DNA of 33,865 nucleotides from M55B127 sp035269185 (GTDB lineage Bacteria > Bacillota > Halanaerobiia > Halanaerobiales > M55B127), in contig CAYSHP010000020.1 in NCBI GenBank assembly GCA_964430875.1, positions 1 through 33,865 of the forward strand, in the 5' to 3' direction. Position numbers and translations under genes: made by a program. Position 1 is the first letter of the stretch; each line of letters opens with the position of its first letter. The notes below the pieces were generated by a model, which had not been told where the DNA came from, did no database searches, and saw only the letters and a program-made list of their open reading frames with translations. Positions 25,804-32,574 of the stretch are shown here, piece by piece.

Positions 25804-27117
25804 TTATAGATTTAATTCTTCGATTAAATCTTGTAGATTTGGTTTGCCAATTTCTTGTAGTTCATATTTAACTCTAGTATGAGGTTTGTCAATATCTATG
25901 ATCTTAGTGAGATCAATTGGAGTGCCGATTACAACCGCCTCAGCATCTGAGTTTTTAATTGTATCTTCTAACTCTTTCATCTGTTTCTTACCATAACCCA
26001 TTGCTGGTAAGATGTCAGATAGATGACTGTATTTATTAAATGTATCTTTTATTGAACCTACAGCAAATGGGCGTGGGTCAATTAATTCTTTAGCACCAAA
26101 TTTACGGGCTGCAATTGCGCCTGCTCCGTATTCCATATTACCGTGTGTTAAAGTAGGTCCATCTTCTACAACTAACACTTTTTTGTTTTTAATTAACTCT
26201 GGGTCTTCTACAAAAATTGGTGAAGCTGCATCTACAATTGTAGCCTCAGGATTTGCCATTTGAATATTAGCCCTTACTTTTGCAACATCTTCAGGATTAG
26301 CAGTAGATACCTTATTAATTAAAGCGACATCTGCTAACCTTAAGTTGATTTCACCGGGATAGTAAGAAAGCTCATGACCTGCTCTATGTGGATCAACAAG
26401 AGTAATCATTAAGTCAGGATTATAAAATGGCATATCATTATTTCCGCCATCCCATAAGATTACATCTGCTTCTTTTTCAGCTTCTCTTAAAATCTTTTCA
26501 TAATCTACACCAGCGTATAAGATGTTTCCTCTTTCAATATGAGGTTCATATTCTTCCATTTCTTCTATTGTACAGTTGTTTTTTTCCATATCTTCATATT
26601 TTTCATAACGCTGAACTGACTGAGCAACTAAGTCTCCATAAGGCATTGGGTGTCTAATTACAACAACTTTTTTACCCATTGCATTTAATATATCAGATAC
26701 TCTTCTTGTAGTTTGACTTTTGCCTACACCAGTCCTTACAGCACAAACAGCAATTACAGGTACGTCAGATTCTAACATTGTAGAATCTTTACCCATCATT
26801 GTAAAGTCAGCACCAGTTGCCATTACCTGTGATCCTTTACTCATTAAATATTCATAGCTAACATCACTATAAGCAAATACTACTTCATCAATATCTTCGT
26901 CTTCTATAACTTGATGAATATCACTTTCTGGATAAATTGGAATTCCTTCAGGATAATTTTCTCCTGCTAATTCTGCAGGATATTTACGGCCTTCAATATC
27001 AGGTATTTGAGTAGCTGTAAAAGCAACTACTTCATAATCATCATTATCGCGATAAAAAGTATTAAAATTGTGAAAATCCCTACCGGCTGCCCCCATTATT
27101 AAAACTCTTCTTTTCAT
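25804..27117 (-). CDS. Cyclic 2,3-diphosphoglycerate synthetase-like P-loop protein (COG2403)
   Basis: A cytoplasmic 437-residue protein. The N-terminal part (RRVLIMGAAGRDFHNFNTFYRD) is a Rossmann-like domain. A P-loop VRTGVGKSQTTRR lies near 130-142, and WDGGNND and ALINKV follow as nucleotide-binding motifs. It resembles the group named after the methanogen cyclic 2,3-diphosphoglycerate synthetase, which makes a thermoprotectant and compatible solute. Many bacteria carry this group without a shown function, so the name is a homology label. AGGAGG precedes the ATG. It follows degV after 108 bases with its own possible promoter and ends in a strong terminator. Confidence 0.75.
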   Translation of the reverse strand: MKRRVLIMGAAGRDFHNFNTFYRDNDDYEVVAFTATQIPDIEGRKYPAELAGENYPEGIPIYPESDIHQVIEDEDIDEVVFAYSDVSYEYLMSKGSQVMATGADFTMMGKDSTMLESDVPVIAVCAVRTGVGKSQTTRRVSDILNAMGKKVVVIRHPMPYGDLVAQSVQRYEKYEDMEKNNCTIEEMEEYEPHIERGNILYAGVDYEKILREAEKEADVILWDGGNNDMPFYNPDLMITLVDPHRAGHELSYYPGEINLRLADVALINKVSTANPEDVAKVRANIQMANPEATIVDAASPIFVEDPELIKNKKVLVVEDGPTLTHGNMEYGAGAIAARKFGAKELIDPRPFAVGSIKDTFNKYSHLSDILPAMGYGKKQMKELEDTIKNSDAEAVVIGTPIDLTKIIDIDKPHTRVKYELQEIGKPNLQDLIEELNL

Positions 27118-27179
27118 TAAATTTCCTCCTAATTAAAATTATTATGCATTCATTAATAAATATTCGTCTTAGTATATAT

Positions 27180-27206
27180 ATTATATATCTATTGCTGAAA
27201 TCCTTC
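27180..27206 (-). promoter_or_regulatory. Possible promoter before the cyclic-DPG-synthetase-like gene
   Basis: GAAGGATTT (27206-27198) matches the sigma-H -35 pattern, and 11 bases later stands ATATAAT (27186-27180), which resembles a sigma-A -10 (TATAAT) more than the sigma-H -10. A perfect RnnGAAT (GACGAAT) occurs further downstream but has no matching -35. The sigma factor therefore stays open. Confidence 0.3.
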
Positions 27207-27225
27207 TTGTATTTCTTAAAAATTT

Positions 27226-28086
27226 TTAATAATTTGTGTCATTTAAAAAATATACAGCTAAAGTTCCGGGGCCAGAGTGAGCTCCAATAGCAGATCCAAT
27301 CATATTTACAATATAACCCTGTGGTTTGAATTCTTTTTGAATCATATCCCTCAATTTTTTAGCACCTTCCGGATCATCACCATGACTGATGCCTACAATT
27401 TGGTTATGAAGGTTTTCGCCTCTTTCTTCCATTAATTCAATCATTCTATCGAAGACCTTTCTTCTTCCCCTTTTTTCTTCTAAGGGTACTAATTCCCCAT
27501 CTTCTACATCTAAGATAGGTTTTATATTTAATAGTCCTCCTACAAAAGCAGCAGTTCTACTTATTCTACCGCCTCTTCTTAGATAATCAAGATCATCAAC
27601 AGTAAATATATGTTCCATATGTTTTTTATGGTGTTTAATCATTTTGATTATTTCATCTTTACTGTAACCTTCTTTTGCCATTTTCCCGGCTTGATATACA
27701 ATCATTCCATATCCTAGGGAAGCACATTTAGAATCAATAATAGTTAAATCTAAATTATCATGTTCTCTTTCAATGTTATTTTTAACAACTACAGAAGATT
27801 GATAAGTACCTGATAATTTAGAAGAAAAGGATATATAAATGGCAGGTTGATTATCTTCAACCAGTTGGGTAAATAATTTTTCAAAAAAGTTAGGAGGTAC
27901 TTGAGCAGTTTTAAATACCTTACCATCTCTCATACCATCATAGATAACCTTAGGATCATCTACTTTCTCAGCTTGATCCTCCTGTCCTTCTGGATATACC
28001 AAAAGTGGTGCTTCTGTTATATTATATTCTTCAAGTAAATTTTTAGGTAAGTCACAACCAGAATCAGCAATAATTTTTACAGACAT
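27226..28086 (-). CDS. DegV family fatty-acid-binding protein
   Basis: A 286-residue cytoplasmic DegV-family protein. It begins VKIIADSGCDLPKNLLEEYNI, with the DSGCDLP motif. The middle has YISFSSKLSGTYQSSVVVKNN (ligand-contacting Ser), DSKCASLGYGMIVYQA, and DDLDYLRRGGRISRTAAFVGGLLNIKPIL. The C-terminus has GSAIGAHSGPGTLAVYF. Family members bind fatty acids, and some act as FakB partners of fatty acid kinase. No FakA kinase is in this window, so the partner is unknown. AAAGGGG precedes the ATG. It sits after plsY and gpsA, which make lysophosphatidate precursors, consistent with a lipid role, but it has its own sigma-H-like promoter. Confidence 0.9.
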   Translation of the reverse strand: MSVKIIADSGCDLPKNLLEEYNITEAPLLVYPEGQEDQAEKVDDPKVIYDGMRDGKVFKTAQVPPNFFEKLFTQLVEDNQPAIYISFSSKLSGTYQSSVVVKNNIEREHDNLDLTIIDSKCASLGYGMIVYQAGKMAKEGYSKDEIIKMIKHHKKHMEHIFTVDDLDYLRRGGRISRTAAFVGGLLNIKPILDVEDGELVPLEEKRGRRKVFDRMIELMEERGENLHNQIVGISHGDDPEGAKKLRDMIQKEFKPQGYIVNMIGSAIGAHSGPGTLAVYFLNDTNY

Positions 28087-28147
28087 AAAAAAACCCCTTT
28101 CAGGTAAAGTAATATTATAATTTTTATATATTAATACTAAATGAATA

Positions 28148-28174
28148 ATTCAATATAAGAAAATAAAATCCTTT
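28148..28174 (-). promoter_or_regulatory. Sigma-H-like promoter before degV
   Basis: AAAGGATTT (28174-28166), 11 bases, ATTGAAT (28154-28148) fits RnAGGAWWW, 11-12 bases, RnnGAAT at every defined position. It would start RNA near 28141 and give a leader of about 55 bases. The -35 lies inside a 16-base sequence also present before pyrH. Confidence 0.55.
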
Positions 28175-28199
28175 ATTTGTGTATTCGTAAAGTATAAAT

Positions 28200-29207
28200 T
28201 TAGGGTAAATAATAAAATTCATTTCTTGCTTGTCTTAACATTAAATCATCTAAAGCCTGATGTGGATCTTTACCAAGATAAAGTACTTTATATACTTCTT
28301 CTGTAATCGGCATTTCAATATCAGTATGTTCCTGTAAAAATTTATGAACTGCCTTGGCTGTTTTGGCTCCCTCTACAACCTGATCTACTATCCTTTCAGC
28401 TTCTTTAAATGATTTTCCCTTACCGATCTGTATTCCAAATCTTCTATTTCTACTATGATTAGAATTACAGGTTACTACTAAATCACCCAGTCCAGCTAAA
28501 CCATTATATGTTTCTCTATTAGTATCTAAGTATAATCCAAACTTCACTATTTCGGCTAAACCTCTCGTGATTAAAGCTGCTTTCGTATTATCTCCATAAC
28601 CAATACCATCAGTAACCCCAGAGGCAACCGCAATTATATTTTTAACTGCTCCTGCTAGTTCAACTCCTTTAATATCTTCTATTGTATATATTCTAAAGCG
28701 TACAGTCATTAATAATTTCTGGATTCTTTTGGCAACTTGCATATCTTTTGAAGCTGCTACAATAGCAGTGGGAATCTCTTTAATTACTTCTTCAGCATGG
28801 GTAGGACCTGATAAAACAGCTATATTACCTGTAAAAAATTCTCCTATAATTTCTGAATTAGTCTTAAAAGAATTAATTTCTAATCCTTTAGCAGTAGAAA
28901 TTATTGTATGCTTTTTTGTTAGTTTATCTTCAATTTTTTGCATAATCTCACGAGTAGCACTGGTGGGAACTGATAAAATAATGTCTTGAGCAAAATCAGT
29001 AATTTCATCTATATTATTAGTAGCCTTAATATTATTATTCAACTTTTTATCAGGAAAGTATTTATAATTTATAGATTCTTGATTAATAGTTTCTACTACT
29101 TCTTTATCACGTACATAAATTAATACATTATCTATATTTTCAGAAGCAACCTGTGCTAAAGATGTTCCCCAGCTGCCTCCTCCAATTACACTTATTTTAG
29201 ATGACAC
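28200..29207 (-). CDS. gpsA: NAD(P)-dependent glycerol-3-phosphate dehydrogenase
   Basis: Makes sn-glycerol-3-phosphate from dihydroxyacetone phosphate for phospholipid synthesis. It is 335 residues from a GTG at 29207. The Rossmann motif GGGSWGTSLAQ is at 9-19. Later SVPTSATREIM, STAKGLE, LSGPTHAEEV and the catalytic Lys region AGAVKNIIAVASGV are present, then LAGLGDLVVTCNSNHSRNRRFG. AAAGGA lies 9 bases before the GTG and overlaps the plsY end, so the two are coupled. It feeds PlsY directly. Confidence 0.97.
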   Translation of the reverse strand: MSSKISVIGGGSWGTSLAQVASENIDNVLIYVRDKEVVETINQESINYKYFPDKKLNNNIKATNNIDEITDFAQDIILSVPTSATREIMQKIEDKLTKKHTIISTAKGLEINSFKTNSEIIGEFFTGNIAVLSGPTHAEEVIKEIPTAIVAASKDMQVAKRIQKLLMTVRFRIYTIEDIKGVELAGAVKNIIAVASGVTDGIGYGDNTKAALITRGLAEIVKFGLYLDTNRETYNGLAGLGDLVVTCNSNHSRNRRFGIQIGKGKSFKEAERIVDQVVEGAKTAKAVHKFLQEHTDIEMPITEEVYKVLYLGKDPHQALDDLMLRQARNEFYYLP

Positions 29208-29212
29208 TTAAA

Positions 29213-29824
29213 TCATTCCTTTCCAGGAGGCCAACTCATCTTGTTTTCATTTCCTTTTATTATTCTTTTAATATTGGAACGATGGCTAAAAATAACCAAA
29301 AGTGTTATTATTGTACTAAATATTATATAAGAACTATCTGTACTATATAAAAAAGCTACACTAATAGGAAGTGATATGGCACCTAAAATTGAACCTACAG
29401 AGACCATTTTAGTTAATAAAATCATAACAATCCATACAATAACTAGTATTAATAGTGAATATGGAAATAAACGGAGTATTATACCTACACTAGTTGCTAC
29501 ACCTTTTCCTCCCTTAAATGATAAAAAAACGGACCAATTATGACCTATAATAGCTAATAATACCGCTGCAAAAACGAAGACCATAGAGTATTCGGGTAAT
29601 AAAAAATATTGTGCTATTAAAACTGCAACATAACCTTTTGCAATATCTAAAATTGCAACTAATAGCCCCACTTTATAACCAGCTACCCGGGCTACATTAG
29701 TGGCACCTACATTTCCACTACCAAAATTTCTAATATCTTTACCAGCAAATCTCATGCCAAAAATATAACCATTGGGAATGGAACCTAACAAATAGGCTAA
29801 TATAAAAACTAAAAATAGTTTCAT
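29213..29824 (-). CDS. plsY: Acyl-phosphate:glycerol-3-phosphate acyltransferase PlsY
   Basis: Integral membrane enzyme that makes lysophosphatidate from glycerol-3-phosphate and acyl phosphate. It is 203 residues with five or more hydrophobic helices. The three family motifs are present: GSIPNGYIFG with FGSGNVGATNVAR (about 34-46), GHNWSVFLSFKGGKGVAT (about 95-112), and the third near the end (FSHRSNIKRIIKG). AAGGGG precedes the ATG. It starts 4 bases after der and is followed by gpsA, which makes its substrate. Confidence 0.97.
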   Translation of the reverse strand: MKLFLVFILAYLLGSIPNGYIFGMRFAGKDIRNFGSGNVGATNVARVAGYKVGLLVAILDIAKGYVAVLIAQYFLLPEYSMVFVFAAVLLAIIGHNWSVFLSFKGGKGVATSVGIILRLFPYSLLILVIVWIVMILLTKMVSVGSILGAISLPISVAFLYSTDSSYIIFSTIITLLVIFSHRSNIKRIIKGNENKMSWPPGKE

Positions 29825-29828
29825 GTTT

Positions 29829-31142
29829 TTAACCCCTTTTTTTGATTTTTATTACGATTGGACTACCAATAAACCCAAAGTTCTCTCTTATTGTATTTTC
29901 TAAATATCTTTGATAGGCAAAATGCATTAAATCTGGATTATTAACAAAAAATACAAATGTAGGTGGTTTAACTCCTACTTGACTGCAGTAATAAATTTTT
30001 AGCTGTTTCCCTTTTTTAGTAGGTGGTTCTCTTAGTTGAATAGCTTCCTGGATAACTTCATTTAATAAGCCAGTTTTAATTCTTTTAGCACTTTGATCTA
30101 CACTGTATTCAAGTAGCTCTAATACTTCTTTGACTCTTTTGCCTGTTAAAGCTGAAATAAAACTGATTGGCACATATTTAAGGAATTTAAGATTATAATA
30201 TACTTCATCTCTGTATCTAGCCATTTCATCAGAATCAGCGTTGACTAAATCCCATTTATTTATGGCAATTACCATTGCTTTGCCTGCATCATGTGCATAG
30301 CCTGAAATCTTTTTATCTTGTTCTGTCACCCCTTCATTGGCATCAATCATCATTAAAACACCATCAGATCTTTCAATAGCTCTAATTGATCTGATATTAC
30401 TATAATACTCAATATCATCATTAACCCTGGCTTTTCGCCTTAGACCAGCTGTATCTATTAAATTAAACTTGACGTCATTAAATTTTATTGTTGTATCTAT
30501 AGCATCTCTAGTTGTACCAGGTTTTTCACTGACTATAACTCTTTCATGGCCTACTAAATAATTTATTAGAGAGGATTTACCTACATTTGGTTTGCCAACT
30601 ATTGCAATATTAATTACATCTTCTTTTTCTTCAGGTTCGATTTCTTCTATACCATCTATTACATGGTCTAAAAGATCACCTATATTTTTACCATGTTCAG
30701 CTGATATTGGTACTACTACTTCAAAACCTAAAGAATAAAATTCCCAAACATTTTCCTGCATATTTGTAAAATCTTCAATTTTATTAACAACCACATACAC
30801 ATCTTTATTTGATTTTCTTAATATTTGAGCTACATCTTCATCTAAAGCAGTTAAACCTGCTCTGCCATCTACTACAAATAAAATATAATCTGCCTCTTCT
30901 ATAGCTAGTTCAGATTGTTTTTTAACCATAGTTTTAATTTCTTCATTACTTTCGGTTTCAATACCACCAGTGTCAATTAATTTAAACTCATGGTCTAACC
31001 ATTCTGCATCTGCATATATTCTGTCTCTAGTTATACTGGGTTCATCTTCTACAATAGAAATTCTAGTGCCGGCCAATCTATTAAATAAGGTAGATTTACC
31101 TACATTTGGCCGACCTACAATTGCAACTACTGGTTTAGACAT
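29829..31142 (-). CDS. der: Ribosome-assembly GTPase Der (EngA)
   Basis: Double GTPase needed for 50S subunit maturation. It is 437 residues. The first G domain has GRPNVGKST (10-18), DTGG (57-60) and a fourth motif NKIE (120-123) with Glu in place of the usual Asp. The second has GKPNVGKSS (183-191), DTAG (230-233) and a normal NKWD (295-298). The C-terminal KH-like domain includes LKIYYCSQVGVKPPTFVFFVN. The start ATG overlaps the last 8 bases of the preceding gene, and GGAG lies inside that gene's end. Confidence 0.97.
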   Translation of the reverse strand: MSKPVVAIVGRPNVGKSTLFNRLAGTRISIVEDEPSITRDRIYADAEWLDHEFKLIDTGGIETESNEEIKTMVKKQSELAIEEADYILFVVDGRAGLTALDEDVAQILRKSNKDVYVVVNKIEDFTNMQENVWEFYSLGFEVVVPISAEHGKNIGDLLDHVIDGIEEIEPEEKEDVINIAIVGKPNVGKSSLINYLVGHERVIVSEKPGTTRDAIDTTIKFNDVKFNLIDTAGLRRKARVNDDIEYYSNIRSIRAIERSDGVLMMIDANEGVTEQDKKISGYAHDAGKAMVIAINKWDLVNADSDEMARYRDEVYYNLKFLKYVPISFISALTGKRVKEVLELLEYSVDQSAKRIKTGLLNEVIQEAIQLREPPTKKGKQLKIYYCSQVGVKPPTFVFFVNNPDLMHFAYQRYLENTIRENFGFIGSPIVIKIKKRG

Positions 31143-32436
31143 CTCCTAACACCTCCAAAATATCTTTTATATTATTGCAAATATATATCTTTTTATCATT
31201 AAATTTTTGTTTAAAATCTTCTATATGAACCTCATCAATAAACATATTATCATCATTTAAGATTATACCGGGTAAAATAATATTTCTATCATCTACAGAA
31301 CTTATTTTACGCTCAATGTCTTGCGCAGTTAATAATCCAGTGACTGTCACAGTTTCACCAAAAAAATTGTTTTCAATTACTTCGATATTAATATTTATAT
31401 TATTAAGGCTGTCTTTGATATCTTCTATAATAGGCCTTATTGCTTTTTCACCTAAGACAGAGGTTAATAAATAGTAAACCTCTTCTTTTTCTCTTTTATT
31501 AATATTATCTATATATTCATCTTTGATATTATAATAATTATCTCTAAATAATCTTGTTAAACCAACCCCATTTTCCAGTTGAGGAAAATCATTATAATGT
31601 CCATAATCTGGAATCTTCTTATCGGCTAATAAATAAAATTCATCAGAAAGATATATAAAGTTCTCACCGAATATTTCTTTAATTTTTTCCTGCCAATTTT
31701 TAACTTGATTAATAATATTAATGGCTTCATCTTTATTATATGTTCTAAGTTTATCATTTTTATACTTAGTTAAACCAACTGGAACAATGGCTAAAGATAA
31801 AATATTCGGATAATATTTACTTAAATCAGATATGGATTCATTTAATTTTTCTTTATCATTAATATCAGGACAAAGGACTATTTGTGTATTAAAATCAATA
31901 TTATTTTCACTTAAATAATCTAGTTGATTTAAAATATTTTTAGCTTCAGGATTTTTCATCATATACTTTCTTAGCTTGGGATCTGTAGTATGGACTGAAA
32001 TATTTAAAGGACTCAAATTATATTTTACAATTCTCTTAAGATCTTTATCAGACAAATTGGTAAGGGTTATATAACTTCCCTGAAGAAAAGAAAACCGATA
32101 ATCATCGTCTTTTATATTTAAAGTATCTCTTAAATCAGGTGGTTGTTGGTCTACAAAACAAAATATGCATTTATTTTTACATTTATTAAGACCATCAAAA
32201 ACTATGTCTGCAAACTCAATACCTAATTTTTCATCATACTTTCTTTGGACATTATAATTAACAGTTTCTCCATTTTTCTTTTCGAGCTTTAATTCAAAAC
32301 TAAATTCAGCCACTTCATAATTATAATCTATATAATCTTTAATTTCTTTATTATTAACAGATACTATCTTGTCACCAGCTTCAATTCCTAATTTATCGGC
32401 TGTACTATTTTCTTTTATATTTGTTATTTCAATCAT
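31135..32436 (-). CDS. PDZ / radical SAM / DUF512 protein
   Basis: A 433-residue soluble protein. It starts with a PDZ-like domain (about 1-65, KENSTADKLGIEAGDKIVSVN). Next comes a radical-SAM-type CX3CX2C cluster motif, CKNKCIFCF (about 86-94), then FVDQQPPDLRDTL and ISVHTTDPKLR, and the C-terminal DUF512 domain with VTVTGLLTAQDI. The combination is common in clostridia just before der. The reaction is unknown; it probably cleaves SAM at a 4Fe-4S cluster. AGGAGG precedes the ATG, and the stop overlaps der by 8 bases, so the two proteins are made together. Confidence 0.88.
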   Translation of the reverse strand: MIEITNIKENSTADKLGIEAGDKIVSVNNKEIKDYIDYNYEVAEFSFELKLEKKNGETVNYNVQRKYDEKLGIEFADIVFDGLNKCKNKCIFCFVDQQPPDLRDTLNIKDDDYRFSFLQGSYITLTNLSDKDLKRIVKYNLSPLNISVHTTDPKLRKYMMKNPEAKNILNQLDYLSENNIDFNTQIVLCPDINDKEKLNESISDLSKYYPNILSLAIVPVGLTKYKNDKLRTYNKDEAINIINQVKNWQEKIKEIFGENFIYLSDEFYLLADKKIPDYGHYNDFPQLENGVGLTRLFRDNYYNIKDEYIDNINKREKEEVYYLLTSVLGEKAIRPIIEDIKDSLNNININIEVIENNFFGETVTVTGLLTAQDIERKISSVDDRNIILPGIILNDDNMFIDEVHIEDFKQKFNDKKIYICNNIKDILEVLGDV

Positions 32437-32460
32437 AATACTTTCCTCCTGCTACATAAA

Positions 32461-32489
32461 ATAATAACATATCTTTGAAGCCTTAGCAA
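32461..32489 (-). promoter_or_regulatory. Likely promoter of the DUF512-der-plsY-gpsA unit
   Basis: TTGCTA (32489-32484), 17 bases, TATTAT (32466-32461), preceded by TGT as an extended -10. It stands right after the rpsA terminator and ends 24 bases before the DUF512 gene start. Confidence 0.55.
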
Positions 32490-32504
32490 TATAGTATGCT
32501 ATTA

Positions 32505-32549
32505 ACAAAAATAAAGACCTTACTATTCTTTAAAAGGAATAGCAAGGCC
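32505..32549 (-). terminator. Intrinsic terminator of rpsA
   Basis: GGCCTTGCTATTC (32549-32537) pairs over 13 positions with GAATAGTAAGGTC (32528-32516), including two G-U pairs that exist only in minus-strand RNA, and is followed by TTTATTTTTG. It lies 25 bases past the rpsA stop. Confidence 0.88.
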
Positions 32550-32574
32550 CTTAATTTCTTCATTTTATTTTACA

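Noticed and set aside
28161..28178. Inverted repeat AAATAAAGGATTTTATTT after gpsA as a terminator
   Set aside because: The stem is only A-T pairs with no U-run after it, and it coincides with the degV promoter -35, which explains it better.
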